Part shown: in pieces, positions 34,258 through 45,527 of the stretch
How the letters are laid out: each line of letters starts with the position of its first letter
Position numbering within the stretch: position 1 is the first letter of the stretch
Origin: Poronia punctata
Lineage: Eukaryota; Ascomycota; Sordariomycetes; Xylariales; Xylariaceae
Length of the DNA stretch: 64,000 nucleotides
NCBI GenBank assembly: GCA_022579005.1
Contig: MU401599.1
Span: 1-64,000, forward strand
Reading direction: 5' to 3'
Position numbers and translations under genes: made by a program
The notes under the pieces: generated by a model
Seen by the model: the letters and a program-made list of their open reading frames with translations, nothing else
Databases searched by the model: none
What the model was told of the DNA's origin: nothing

Positions 34258-34306
34258 TGAATAGATGCACAAGCTCAGTATTAGGAAGGCCGGTTATTGT
34301 GGCAGT

Positions 34307-34930
34307 TCAAAAAACGTCTTCTGGTTGAACCTCATGCTTCCTTCCATCGGTTCGAATATGCTCCAGGGACTTATCTCGTGACATGGGCTTTCGCATGTCG
34401 TAAGCATCTTCACCATGTGCAGCGGGGTCGTTGACGTTGTCGCCATAGTAGTCCTTGACGACGCGATAAACACTATACCCCATGCCCTCGTAAAACCTGA
34501 TGGCCTTCTCGTTGCTTTTGCGGACAAACAGGTCCACAAAGTAGGCATCAGCGGCCTCGGCGCCTGCTTCAAGCTTTTGAGTGAGAATCTTGCCAATGCC
34601 CATCCGCCGGGCCTCAGGCGCAACAGTAAGAGCGGTAATGTGGGCGTGCCATGGAAGATAGTGTTCAGAGTGTTTAAAGTACTCGGGAGAGCTCTCCGTT
34701 TTGCCCATGACTGGAATGCGTCAGGAAAGGAGTCTTCTCCAGGGCGGGGTCAAGAACCTACTGTAGCCGAGAATGTTTCCGTTCTCGTCAACAGCCACTT
34801 GGAATAGCGACGGCCATTTCGCATAGTACTGGAGATAGAAACCTAGATCGTAAGTCTCGGTCAACGGGTCGAGGTTGCATTTGGCAAAACGATGCAGATC
34901 TGATGGCTCGAAGGCCCGAAAAGAAGTCAT
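34307..34930 (-). CDS. nat3: NatB N-terminal acetyltransferase catalytic subunit (Naa20/Nat3)
   Basis: Acetylates N-termini beginning Met-Asp, Met-Glu, Met-Asn or Met-Gln, on the ribosome with the Naa25/Mdm20 partner. Exons in transcript order: 34762-34930 and 34307-34710, 190 aa; human Naa20 is 178. The start MTSFRAFEPSDLHRFAKCNL matches the family, followed by DPLTETYDLGFYLQYYAKWP. The acetyl-CoA motif is RRMGIGKIL, then FVDLFVRKSNEKAIRFYEGM, GYSVYRVVKDYY and EDAYDMRKPMSRD. The intron (34711-34761) is one of the shortest in the window. The end of the protein (VQPEDVF) also matches. Identification is firm. Confidence 0.93.
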
Positions 34931-35089
34931 GATCGATAAGCTTAACAACCGGCGTGGATTATACGTGACTGGTATGTAGGGGGGTTCAATAGGGGAGCAA
35001 CGAGGCTGGAAGGATCTGTGCTCGTAGCCGGCGATAAAGCTTAACTCTTCCCGCCTACTAACTTGAGTGGTTAGATAGCTGATCGATAA

Positions 35090-35690
35090 GAACGTCTTAG
35101 ATATCTATTTAACAGTTGTCAGGCAATAAGTTTTAGATTTATTAACTAGTATTAGTTAATATATTTAAGAATTATTTAAATATATTATTTAGCATATTTT
35201 ATATTTATATTTATAGTTATAAGAAAATTATAAAAAGCTTTTTAAATATTACTTTTAATAAAATATAATATTTTAATTTAAGTTTTATAAAAATAATTTA
35301 ATATATTATATATTAAATTAATATAAATAATTAAACAAAATAATTATATAACTAATAATAATTTAGCTAAAAGTAATATAGCTAGTTAATAATAAACTAT
35401 ATTAAATAATATTTATAAAATATTTTTATATTATTTAATAATTAAAATTTTAAATTTTAAAAATATTACTTTATATATTACTTTTATATTTAAAGAAAAT
35501 AAATGCTTATTTATATAATAATTATATTTTATTATAAATATAAAATAATTAAAATAATTAAATATTTTATTAATTATATTTAATAAAAAAAATAAAAAGC
35601 ACTAAGCTTTATATAAATATAAACACTTTTATATATTAAAATACTTACTTTATCTTTTCTTTTATTTAAAAAGTTATTTATATTCTACGT
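35090..35690. other. AT-rich island
   Basis: About 600 bases of RIP-like A/T sequence with stop codons in all frames and abrupt edges, lying between two gene promoters. Confidence 0.75.
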
Positions 35691-35710
35691 AGGAATGTTT
35701 TAATGCTAGT

Positions 35711-36036
35711 ATGATTATAAGTATGCAAGTTAGAGGTAGAGGAACCCTTTTGGCCTGTAATGGAAGTTTAGTCGTTTACAGAAGTTTGTTTAGGCTGGGG
35801 TACGATGTACCTGACGCCTCTAAAACTTTATCCCGACCAAAAACAACCAGAGTTCTGCCAATAGGTAATTTCTCATTTATATTTGAATTTGAAGAGCTGG
35901 AATATACTCTTTCTTTCAATGACAGCGCGGGTGCCGTCATTCCCTTTATGTCGGAATAGCTTAGCATAGCGGGCGTCTTCTTGTCATATATTTCCTTGCC
36001 CGGTGGCCTTATCGGTTCCGCCCACTCTAAGTACAA
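35711..36036. other. Open frames beside AT-rich island, possible gene relic
   Basis: An 82-codon plus-strand frame (35711-35959) and an overlapping minus-strand frame of up to 86 codons (35776-36036) begin where the AT-rich island ends. The minus-strand version has the more protein-like composition (LEWAEPIRPPGKEIYDKK, then SLKERVYSS and IGRTLVVFGRDKVLEASG). Neither has recognised homology or splice partners, and the upstream part may have been destroyed with the island. I cannot tell which strand, if either, was coding. Confidence 0.3.
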
Positions 36037-36336
36037 GGTACTGTATGGATACGACCGCTCACATACCTAGCTTCTTTTTCCAGGTCTCAGGAAGCCACAG
36101 ACCTTCGCGATACGACCATACCCAACACCGAACACGCCAGAACTAATTTTTGACGGCCTCTGCGTCTGATAATTTTTGCTGCGACACCAGTAAGATAAGG
36201 CACAAGGATTCTGTTCGACGTTTGGGAGAAAGGAGCCCGCGAGCTGCGTTTAAGAGTTCGTCAACGCCGTTTCTAATTTTCGAGGGCCGCTACCTAGACG
36301 CGCTCACTGTCTGTCCTATTCAACCTGGAAAGGGTC

Positions 36337-37544
36337 ATGTCGCGGTCCCCACGTACACCGCGCCACACCCGGCAGCCCTCGGCCATCGACACAAGCTACT
36401 TCAACACAAGCCCCAATGTATCGCCCAGTGTTCGACGCCAGTCAAAATCCTCATTCCACGAACCGCTGACCCCACTACGTCACAGCATGAATGAAGCTGA
36501 GTTGCACGACCTAGGGAGCGGTAGTGGTGGCCAAGACAACGGCTTGGGAAACCTGGCTGATGAGTTGGCCGACGCATTATCGGGCTCTGGCGATGACGAT
36601 GAATACTATGGCGATGAGTACGACACTCATGAAGACGGATCCGAAATGATCGACGGCGTTAGAGATAGCGGGGTCGATGTTGGCGGTCAGGCCGACTTCC
36701 CGAGCAGGGCAAAACCTTCGGGCTTGAACGTGCCTTCACCAAACGGCCGTGGTCACCGCCGGACAGAGAGTGCATACGACGGCAGTGAATACGGCTCGGA
36801 ATCAGACCTTGAATCGCCCGGCATGCCGCCGAGTCTGGTCTCTAAGATAGATGCAGTTGAATCTCTTGCCCGGAGAGGGGTTGAGAATACAGGCGGCCCA
36901 ATGGACAACGTATTCAAGCGAGTGGTAGACGGCTTGAGAGACCTTGGCTCTCAGTCCGGGGTTGAGGGCAGCACAACTAGGTTAGCCCCCAGCATTTTCT
37001 TGTGTGCATTCGCGATTTCCGTGCTGACATACCTCGCAACAGGTTGATAACCGCACATACCGCTTTGGCGTCACATCTAGCGCACCAGACGAGGCAGCTG
37101 CACAACCTAACATTCCCCCTGCTCTCGCCTCTTGTGGCGCCTCCCGACCCGGACACTATAGACAGCCTACTCCCAATACTTCAGTCTGTCTCTAATGACA
37201 TGCCTCGGCCGGCTACTTCGGCATTCGACTCCTTGGCCGCGTTACATTCGGTCACGTCAGATCTCATACAGACCCTGAATTACTTATCAGACACTATACA
37301 CATGTCGCGGCAGACAACAACCACTGCCACGCGGAGACTACGGACGGCCAAGGAAATGGTGTCCGAGATGAGAAGGGAAGAAGAGCTGAAGGAAGAAGGT
37401 GAGAGGTGGTTGACGAGGGGAAACTGGGGTGAAAGGCTCCAGAATCGTGAATGCGCCGGTGTCTGTCGAGATGTAGTTGGTGGGTTTGAGGAGGTATGCA
37501 ACGGTTGGAGAGCGCGACTACTTGCTCAAGCTGAGTCGGTCTAG
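36337..37544 (+). CDS. 381-aa protein, disordered N-terminus with helical C-terminus
   Basis: Exons 36337-36980 and 37043-37544. The N-terminal 190 residues are Ser/Gly/Asp/Glu-rich and probably disordered, with SPRTPRHTRQPS and HRRTESAYD as likely phosphosites and an acidic stretch (SGSGDDDEYYGDEYDTHEDG). The C-terminal half is helical and coiled-coil-like: ITAHTALASHLAHQTRQLHN, SAFDSLAALHSVTSDLIQTL, then a basic/acidic helix (RTAKEMVSEMRREEELKEEG) and a Trp-containing end (GFEEVCNGWRARLLAQAESV). This layout suits a scaffold or adaptor, but I do not recognise the family. The phases of the single intron agree. Confidence 0.72.
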
Positions 37545-38215
37545 AAAGCCATGGTTCAAATGATGAAGAATCTAAATCGGGGGCTTGGCAGGCCCCCCTG
37601 TCCGGCTGAGGCGTTCCCGCCTGAGACTTACCCGGAAGACTTCCTTTGTGGTTCCGCAAGAGGGGAACAATAAGTGTGACCACGGACCAACTTCGTTGTC
37701 ATGCATTTTGAACCATTTGAGAGATACATAGAAACATGGAATTTTGCATACGGAGAAGCTAGCACCGGAGCAATAATACATGGTTAGATACCTTCTACCG
37801 CCCCCCTAAGCCCCTCCACTACACGCTAGGTAGACCCCTCTTTACCGCGGCCCTCGCGCGCCACGGAAATAATGTGAGTCTTGGTTGCTTCTCGCCCGTC
37901 GTGCTACACCAACCTGTTTGGCTACGTGGAAGTATGCTGCCTTTTTTATCCAGCCTGATAATCGATGGCACTGCCACCCGAGCCCTGTAGTCCAATCATG
38001 TGAAAATAGACATCTCCCTCCGTGCAAAGCAGGGTAAGCGGACACCGAGCTTACTCCAGATAGTAGCTTCGGACGATTATGCTTGTGGATTTCGCTAAAC
38101 CGGGATTCCGCGCTGATACCCTCAACTTAGCTATTATATGTATTTGGTAAAGTACTTGGAAGGATACGAGCTAGGATGGCCCACGCTCGCCAGGCATCCT
38201 ATGTCCCGCTGTCAC
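37545..38215. other. Convergent intergenic region
   Basis: 3' sides of the 381-aa gene (+) and the Rtt103-like gene (-). Nothing notable is seen. Confidence 0.65.
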
Positions 38216-39740
38216 TTAGCTGGCACTGCTGTCCTTTCGCAGCATCTCTGCTACATCCGCGTCGATTGCAGCATCCCCACCCAGATCTGGAAATTCGTCC
38301 GCATTGTCTAGTCGTCTCTTTTTCGCGCCGTTAGTAGAAGAGGCAACCGACTTATATACGACCTCGCCCGCCCTGGAACCAGAGCCTGACAGAGAATCAC
38401 TATTTGTGACATCAACAGTACGAGATGGCAACAGATTCTCGGGAGCGACTTCCGGAGACCTTTCGGGCGCGGAATTTGGCTCCGGTTCGAACTCTTCCTC
38501 GTCGTTTGATGGTGGTGTGAGGGCCTCAATCTCGGGCCTATCTGGCTCCGCGCCTCGGTCGTCGTTCAGCTCTTCCCCAGTAATATAAGGCTCATCATTT
38601 GGGAGGCCCGCTATAATGGCGCGCTCTACCTCGGTCTTCTTGTCTTCGACCTTTGCCTTCCTTTGCATGATGGTCTCAAGCTCATTTTCTTCGTCTAGCA
38701 AGGCACTCCGATTTGTGTCCAAGAGCTTCTGCAGTTGATTAACGAGCTCTCTGCGTGCCTTGACACACTGCTCCACCGCCCCCTCCGCCTGGGCCAGGCT
38801 TTTCAATAGACCGCTAAGCCGGGCAGCATAGACAGGGGCCGAGGGAACAGTGCTGCCCGGGCCCATTAGGTCACCATAATCGGCATTTGCCGTTTTAACT
38901 GCACTCTTGCTGCTCAAGAGTGACTTGGATACATTATGCTGTGGCGTCGCGAGCGGCGATAGCTCAGCAGGAAGGGAGGAAGAGGCCGTAGCAAATATAG
39001 ATCCGCCGAGGCCGCTCTTGACTGCTGTACCACGGGCCTTGTCGATATCTGCGCAATGTCAGTCCAGGATGTTCTTGTTCTTCGTCTGGTGCAGAGGGGC
39101 GTAAGTAATGCCATCGAAGTACCGGTCCTTACCTTGAATACGGGCGTCAACCGCTTGCTGAATAGGGACTTCGAATACCCCGCGATCTCTCCAAACGTCA
39201 ACCACCCTGCGAATGCGTTGTTGGATATCAAGAGTTGCACCCTTGTAGGCAACAGCAACTGCTTCGGCTACAGCTGGTGAGAAGGAGACGAGGAACTCCT
39301 CCTTGCGACGGGCCTTAGATTGTTGGACTACTTCTAAAGCGACATGTTGTGAGCGAGAGGTTGCCGCTACGGGCCGGACGAAGATGAATGATAATGTACA
39401 TGGCTGGAAGAGAGGAGACCAGGGCCAGCTAAAACTTACCATTGGCGAGGTAGATCAGATTCAAGCGTTTATGACTGGGGGAGTCTCTCAACTTTCTTAG
39501 CCAAAGTTGGACAGTATGATCTGCGTGGCGTCTGGTACAAACATAAACAGAGTAAGTGTGTGCGAACAATCAGAAAGGCAATGGGACAATGCTAGAGTGA
39601 AGTGGAAGCCAGGCGTGTTGCTTTGGCCATGGATTACTGTACCTGTAAAACATAATCCATTGGGCTACGCCGACAATGCTGTCTTGTGTCTCTGAGAGAG
39701 ATGACAGCTTGGCGAGGACGGCATCATCGTTGTACGCCAT
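38216..39740 (-). CDS. Rtt103-like RNA polymerase II CTD-interaction protein
   Basis: Nuclear transcription-termination factor with an N-terminal CID that binds the phosphorylated CTD of RNA polymerase II. Exons in transcript order: 39643-39740, 39440-39531, 39133-39333 and 38216-39048, 407 aa. The CID covers about residues 1-130: MAYNDDAVLAKLSSLSETQDS, then HADHTVQLWLRKLRDSP, KRLNLIYLANEVVQQSKARRK and IQQRIRRVVDVWRDRGVF. A coiled-coil helix follows (ARLSGLLKSLAQAEGAVEQC, then KKTEVERAI), and the C-terminal 150 residues are acidic and Ser-rich with a basic KKRR near the end. Length and order match Rtt103/CID-type fungal proteins; all four exon junctions keep frame within the conserved CID. 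Confidence 0.87.
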
Positions 39741-40833
39741 AGGAAAGACGGCGGCAGGCTATTTGGTCAAACTGAAGCTTTTGGTGTTCCAGTCTGTCCC
39801 AGTCTTTTGAAATACAAAAAGCACCACAGGACAGGGACTTTGCTAGTGCCGTTTCTGCACCGAATGATCTTTCTTGAGAGCCGGGAGCACCTGCGCTGTC
39901 TCCCTATTTCTCTGTACTGATGTGACTGGGTTGAAGATGAAATGGCTGGATTGATCGCTCCAAGCTCGGTAGCAAGATGGGCGAATTTAATAGCCGAGTC
40001 AACAATCTACAAGATCTCTGCACAATGAATCAAGCGTTGCGAGACATACGGACGATCGATGAATGGCTATAGCTACTAATAATCCTTCGTCTTGGATTCC
40101 AAACCTTTCAGAAGAGTATAATAGAGAGCTTGGAAGGTGAGCGTCAGAGAAATGGAAGAGGCCCAGATACACGTAAAGCAAAAAGAAGGTTGCGCGACAG
40201 GATTTGACTTCCATGTTGTCAATAGGCAAGGTACATAATGTATGTATGTACGCCTGTATGAGTAGGATAGGTACTTGCACGTACAGTTACGTTAAGTACC
40301 TAGGTAGTACTTGCTAGCCTGTTAAGGTGAAATGAATACGAGTAGGTACCTACTCGTAGATTCCCTTGATATTAAGTACCCTAGGGCGCAGGCGGGTATA
40401 CGAGTACCTAGTAGGTATTTCAGCAGGGTGTTATGCTATTGCTTGCCAACCAGAAAAATAACATTGTTGTATTTGTGGAGAGTGATGGTGGGCCATCGCT
40501 GGAGGAGATCCAGAGTGTACTGTGTAAAGACGTAAAGACAGAACAGAAGGTAGGTAGCAATCCCGGTTTGTTGTAAGTGCCACTGTATGTGCGTGTAGGT
40601 ACTCCTCATCCAGGTACCTCTCTTAATGCACTTCCACTTCCACTTGCACATCGCAGATACATTACCCAACACGCAACGTTTACCGGTGACAGTCCGGAAC
40701 CATCGCCAATTCTTTCCATTTGCACCTGGGAAAGTTCTAGTCGCTACCCGCCTCATACGATAATCTCTTGTCTTGAAATTTAGCGCAAACTACCTCTTCC
40801 TGTTCTCAGCTATCACAACCCTTATACCCCGAC
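39741..40833. other. Divergent promoter region, Rtt103-like / clathrin light chain
   Basis: About 1.1 kb between two divergent starts. It carries a cluster of TACCTAGGTA/GTAGGTACC motifs at about 40260-40420. I see no RNA gene or coding region. Confidence 0.6.
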
Positions 40834-41664
40834 ATGGCAGACCGGTTTCCGTCTTTAGATGATTTTGACTCTGGTGGTAAGTCTGTGCAGTCATAACAGC
40901 ATTCCAACGTTACCTCTCTGACTATTTCCTTCTGCGCAGCGCAAACAGAGATCGGAGATGTGGGCTCGCCGTCTGCGGATGACTTCTTAGCCCGTGAGCG
41001 AGCTCTTCTCGGCGACGATGCCACCCAGTTCACTACGGGGAACGAATCCGCTGCCCTGGCCGACCCTTCAGATGACCTCCTCGGAGAAGGTAGCCCCGCT
41101 GGCAGTGCACAATTCGAGAGCCAGTTTCCCGATATCACATCGAACGACGTATGCCAACCGAACACAATGTCTCTATAAATTGCATCATATACTAACTCGT
41201 TTGATTATCCACAGCAGGTTGGACCTGGAGGCGCTATTAGTGGGCCCTCAGTAAGCTACAACTCGGGCTATAATGCTTACGCCGAAGAGGAACAAGAGCC
41301 CGAGGTAATCAGAGAGTGGCGCGAGAAGCGTGATGCGGCCAACGCAAAACGAGCCGAGGAGTTTGAACGCCAGAAACAGGAGACTATTAAGGAGGCGCAA
41401 CAGAACATTGACGACTTTTATGAGAACTACAACAACAAGAAGGAGAAGATGATCGCTCAGACCCGCAAAGACGAAGAAGATTTCCTTGCCAACCGAGATA
41501 ACACAACGTCTGGAGGCACCAGCTGGGAGCGTATTGCAAAGCTGGTGGACGTTAGTGGCAAAGGTCAGAAAGGTGGTGCCAGTGGCTCAGGCAAGGAGCG
41601 TTTCCGCGAGCTGTTGATGAGCTTGCGGAAGGATGAAAAGGCACCGGGCGCCGAGGGATATTAG
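40834..41664 (+). CDS. clc1: Clathrin light chain
   Basis: Regulatory subunit of the clathrin triskelion, 233 aa. Exons 40834-40876, 40940-41148 and 41215-41664; intron 2 has an ACTAAC branch site. The start MADRFPSLDDFDSG and the acidic Asp/Glu/Gly-rich N-terminal 100 residues are typical. The central helix that lies along the heavy chain reads EPEVIREWREKRDAANAKRA, then EFERQKQETIKEAQQNIDDF and YENYNNKKEKMIAQTRKDEE. The C-terminal part has the conserved TSWERIAKLVDVSGKG and ERFRELLMSLRKDEKAPGA. Size and order agree with fungal clathrin light chains. It would work with AP-1 gamma and Tlg2, also coded in this window. Confidence 0.93.
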
Positions 41665-42040
41665 GCCTGATCCTCTTAACAATTCTGACGTAATAGAGCT
41701 TTGCTCATAAGGAAAGGCGGCGTACACCACCCAAGGCCCAACGTTGGGTTCTCTAGACGACGGGAGTGTATGGGACTACTGTATTTTTAGACTACACGTT
41801 GCGCAGTATGATATTGAGGTCGGACAAACTATGGGCTCATGTCTGCAGCGTAATGAATTGCCCATGGCGGACAGACTGACAGACTGACCGAAAATGATGA
41901 AGAGGGAGACCCAGATTTATAGTCCAAATACGAAAAGGTTGCCTGTATGGCGCTCTATTGATCGAGCCTAATGAAACAGAGTGGGCGGCTTTGCCCTGTA
42001 GCGTATGATCTTTGCCTCACCCATGAGCTGTGAGGCTTGC
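41665..42040. other. Convergent intergenic region
   Basis: 3' sides of clathrin light chain (+) and COX7A (-). No feature is recognised. Confidence 0.65.
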
Positions 42041-42393
42041 TTAGTCTCCAAAGCAGCTGTTATAGCCCAGAATCTTGCGGCCCATCATGTACATCGACGC
42101 TGTCAGACCGTCAGACACTGATATTGACAGAAAGTTCACATTAAGACAACAACTCACCACCAAAGGTACCCCATAGTAGGACCTGGTACGGAACCATCAA
42201 CTTGGAGCTTCGGGGGTTCTGCGTCATATTGGTTAATCGGGCGATATCTACGAGCTTTCGAGTACCGCGTAGAAGTAGGAAGAATATCGCGCGTGTGGGC
42301 GGGGGGACATACGATCTGCCAGAGACGGGTGTGCTGCTTGTAGGCTTGCTGGTAGAACCGCTGGTGCTCGGGCACCTTGTTGGGGGCGTTCAT
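42041..42393 (-). CDS. Cytochrome c oxidase subunit VIIa (COX7A family)
   Basis: Small single-span inner-membrane subunit of respiratory complex IV, 66 aa. Exons in transcript order: 42313-42393, 42158-42218 and 42041-42099. The N-terminal MNAPNKVPEHQRFYQQAYKQ carries the NKVPE.Q..FQ pattern of mature COX7A, followed by a basic patch and one hydrophobic segment (LMVPYQVLLWGTFGASMYMM). The tail GRKILGYNSCFGD lies outside the membrane. No cleavable presequence is seen, as in small fungal subunits. A CAG acceptor four bases before the ATG suggests a 5'-UTR intron or an unrecognised upstream exon. Family assignment rests on the short NKVPE motif plus size and topology. Confidence 0.75.
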
Positions 42394-43070
42394 CAAACTG
42401 CAATTGCTTCCATTAGCATTCTCTTGTCCAACCAAATACGTCCACAGAAACATAAACAACATGGGTCAAGAGGGCGGCGGCGGTAGCAGCCATTGATCGG
42501 GTACTCGGGGAAAAGGACTCTCTCGAATGCGGAGTATCTCAGGCTTGGTTAACATACCCCATGATGAATGTCGAAAAGCTGGATTCGAGCTGTCTACCAG
42601 GAGAGGTCAATGGATATGCAGATTGAAGGCAAGCAAGCTTTGGTTCAAGCTTGAGGGTTCCGGCGTTCGCTCATAGACTGGCCTTTTGGCGTGGTTCGAT
42701 TGGCTAGCTGGGGCCGCAGAGTGACTAAGGTAGTAGCTACGCCTAATTGTCGGGGAAATACCTGAAATATCCTAGACTACATAGAGGAGGTCGCAAGTTT
42801 CTGTGGGCCTTTGTAGGTAATGTACCTTACGCGTAATTAGGTACAGCGTGCGTACCTACATGTGGTTACCACCCATTTGGAGGTCTGAGCACTGAGGTAA
42901 TGTACCTTTATTTACGACTATGAATACCTATCTCAAGTTTCTTCTTGAGGGTCTGAATTTCCCATCCCAACCTGTGCTGGATAGCACAAACTCCACCACA
43001 ACATTACGGTCAACGTTTAGCTGGGCCTCGTGACGGAGATCTGACGTATGGCCGCATTCATATTACAGTA
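42394..43070. other. Divergent promoter region
   Basis: Between COX7A (-) and the PPR-like gene (+). TACCTA/GTAGGTA motifs occur at about 42810-42910. Nothing else is seen. Confidence 0.6.
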
Positions 43071-45527
43071 ATGCGGCTAGGGGGCCGATTAATTCGACAA
43101 GTGAAGCTCGAGCGACATGGCCTCTCTTTGCACGTGTCCGTCCGACTTATATGTTCACAGCCATGCTCTGGCGACGGGCGCTGGTCGATTCCACGAGACC
43201 AGAACAGCGCGCGTCGCTCCTCAGCGTCCTTTTACGATTACCAGGAAAACTCTGCTATAAGCTTGCCTGAGCTGCAGATTCCTGAAGCTTCGCGTCCCAC
43301 CCGTTCTCCCCTGCAAAAGGCAAGCGCGCCCCTTGTCCACGAGTCCACTATATTTCAAAAATGGAGGTCCTTGGTAACCGATCCGGCTCGCCTGTTGGTC
43401 GAGTCCGATTTCGCTCGAGAGGGACCTGCGAAGAATCTGAAAGGCCCTTTACTGGTCAATAAGTCGGAGAATCGTACGGATATGGCTCTCTGGGGTTGTC
43501 TTTTGGACTTCCAGACGCGCATCAACGGGCCTGCCGGGGTTGTAAAAATATGGAAGGGGCTCTGGGGTCGCAAGGCGCTGTATCATGTTGACGGCCCTTT
43601 GGCTGAGATGTTCTGGCGTGTTATCCTGGATGGCATCCTTGCATCTGACGATCCGCACCTTCTTGAGGGTGTCTGGCTCTATAGCGAATGGATGTTCGAC
43701 TTGCACGGGGTCAGATGGCCACATCTCTACGCTACCATCATAACACATATGCTTCGCACGCATCAATATCGGCAGGTCTTGCCATGGGCGCTGCGGCTGA
43801 CTCCCAATTTCTACCCTGGACCGGATGAGTTCGGAAAGATCATTACACGGTTCGCTTCTGACAGAGCGCTTAATGAAACTGGTACGCTCGAGTCGCTTTA
43901 TAAGATGAATTGTGACCACAAGCTCTACAACACTTTGCTTCCGCATTTGTACAACCTCGGCGAGTCCGAAATGGCTAGAAAATGGCGCCGTCTCTGTATT
44001 CAGTACGGCGACTTGCCGCTGGAAAACTCAGCTGTTACACCATTCCTACGTTTCCTCCAAGCCTACCACTGGCAGGACGACGAGGACCACCTATCACCCG
44101 TAGAGGCTGCCGTTTTACAGGCCGGGCCCCAACATGCGGCGGGGACGGGACCGAAGCTCTCGAGAGAGGCCGTAAACATAATATACGGGGAGACCTTTGG
44201 AATCTCTCCTAAGAATTACAACGATCGACTCGGCGCTAAGTGGCTTGCTAGCAGATGGGTGAGCCTCGACACGGCCGTATCGGCATTATCCGCTCTAGGC
44301 GTACAACGGATCGGTCCGTTGTCTCTTCAGTCCATCGGTCTTCGCGCCGGAAGCGCCGAGGAATTGGCGAATCGGATATCCCAGCTTGAGGAACAGCATA
44401 TTCATATTGAGCAGTCGAATTACGTCGAGTTGGTACGTTACCTCGTGAGGCAAAAAGATGACGAACTTCTCCAAAACTTGTTAGAGAGCGATTTCCATCC
44501 AGACGTCTTCGATGACGTTGACTTGCAGACCAGGCTGCTAAGCTCTGGGACCGGTTCTTCGGAATGCCTGAATCATCAACTGCTGTTAGTCGCGAGGATA
44601 GTGGTTTTCCACCGATCGGCTCAAGACATAGCCAACAGTATTTTCCGCCTTCGCTTTCACAACAGGGACCGAGACGGTGTACGACGTATCCTTGAAGACA
44701 TGAAATCCAGGAATCTTATGCTCAACCCTGCGGAGGTGGAGCGTGTCCACGACAGCATAGCTGAGGATTACGAAGCCGGAGAGAAGGGCCTATCTCTACC
44801 GCTTACCATGTTCTATCTCGCTGTGTTGCGGCAGCTAGGCATGATGGGCATACCCGCTCCTCTGTCGAGCTGGAGACTGCTCTTGATCAACATGGCACAG
44901 AATGGGGGATTCAACGAACTTGATAAGCTTTGCGTCGGGTTGATAGACGCGTTCTTCAAACCGTCCCCGCCGCGTCTCGGCTTTGTTCCTGTCCACGTCG
45001 CGGACGTCCCGCAGGCCATGAGAGACCCGAGATGGCATGTGCGTGAACAACAGGCCATCCACATCCCTCAGGACCTGCCTGTAGATTTGGAGACCCACCC
45101 TCTCAGGCTTCTGTTCAACGAGGAGCTTATCGCCCACATGATACAAAGTGCCTTCGTCGCCGCGTTAGGACAGGGGTACGTAACGAGACACGGAAAACGG
45201 TATCACCCTTTTGAGACGCAGGCTATACGGATCAGGACTGTACTGCGCACGTTGCGGGTACTGTATAACCGGGTGCCATTGGTTGACGTGAAAGTGCTCC
45301 AGTGCATTCTGACAGACTGTCTTGTACAACTCTATGCCCGCGAGAAGGCTCCTACTACAAAAGTGAAGAAGATGAGGGCACGAAACACTCTGACACTATC
45401 GGAGATGAAACAAGTTATAGACGAGGCGTGGGGCGGGAACCTCCTGCCATCTGTAACAGTGTTGCGGGAGACAATTCAGAAAGGCAGTGCCGCTTCACAG
45501 GGTCCTGAATGTGACAAGGGCATATAA
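43071..45527 (+). CDS. PPR-like mitochondrial protein, intronless
   Basis: 818 aa from a single uninterrupted frame. The N-terminus is rich in Arg and Ser with almost no acidic residues for the first 40 positions, which fits a mitochondrial presequence. The body consists of paired helices with the spacing of pentatricopeptide repeats, for example GVRWPHLYATIITHMLRTHQ then YRQVLPWALRLTPNF; LYNTLLPHLYNLGESEMARK; SNYVELVRYLVRQKDDELL. Such fungal proteins usually bind mitochondrial transcripts and support their stability or translation. No catalytic domain is visible. The PPR identification is by helix pattern only, and an exact orthologue is not recognised. Confidence 0.68.
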   Translation: MRLGGRLIRQVKLERHGLSLHVSVRLICSQPCSGDGRWSIPRDQNSARRSSASFYDYQENSAISLPELQIPEASRPTRSPLQKASAPLVHESTIFQKWRSLVTDPARLLVESDFAREGPAKNLKGPLLVNKSENRTDMALWGCLLDFQTRINGPAGVVKIWKGLWGRKALYHVDGPLAEMFWRVILDGILASDDPHLLEGVWLYSEWMFDLHGVRWPHLYATIITHMLRTHQYRQVLPWALRLTPNFYPGPDEFGKIITRFASDRALNETGTLESLYKMNCDHKLYNTLLPHLYNLGESEMARKWRRLCIQYGDLPLENSAVTPFLRFLQAYHWQDDEDHLSPVEAAVLQAGPQHAAGTGPKLSREAVNIIYGETFGISPKNYNDRLGAKWLASRWVSLDTAVSALSALGVQRIGPLSLQSIGLRAGSAEELANRISQLEEQHIHIEQSNYVELVRYLVRQKDDELLQNLLESDFHPDVFDDVDLQTRLLSSGTGSSECLNHQLLLVARIVVFHRSAQDIANSIFRLRFHNRDRDGVRRILEDMKSRNLMLNPAEVERVHDSIAEDYEAGEKGLSLPLTMFYLAVLRQLGMMGIPAPLSSWRLLLINMAQNGGFNELDKLCVGLIDAFFKPSPPRLGFVPVHVADVPQAMRDPRWHVREQQAIHIPQDLPVDLETHPLRLLFNEELIAHMIQSAFVAALGQGYVTRHGKRYHPFETQAIRIRTVLRTLRVLYNRVPLVDVKVLQCILTDCLVQLYAREKAPTTKVKKMRARNTLTLSEMKQVIDEAWGGNLLPSVTVLRETIQKGSAASQGPECDKGI

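Larger units (their letters stand above)
34931..36336. other. Intergenic with fourth AT-rich island and possible gene relic
   Basis: Promoter of Naa20, then an AT-rich island (about 35090-35690), then ordinary DNA with an open frame on each strand (see 35711-36036), then the promoter of the 381-aa gene. Confidence 0.65.

Noticed and set aside
36040..36130. GATACGACCATA-type sequence resembling part of 5S rRNA
   Set aside because: Only about a dozen bases match and the internal control region is missing.
42670..42720. tRNA-like GGTTCGATT motif
   Set aside because: No matching acceptor stem or A-box upstream. The other GTTCGA-type motifs I noticed in the window also lacked a cloverleaf.
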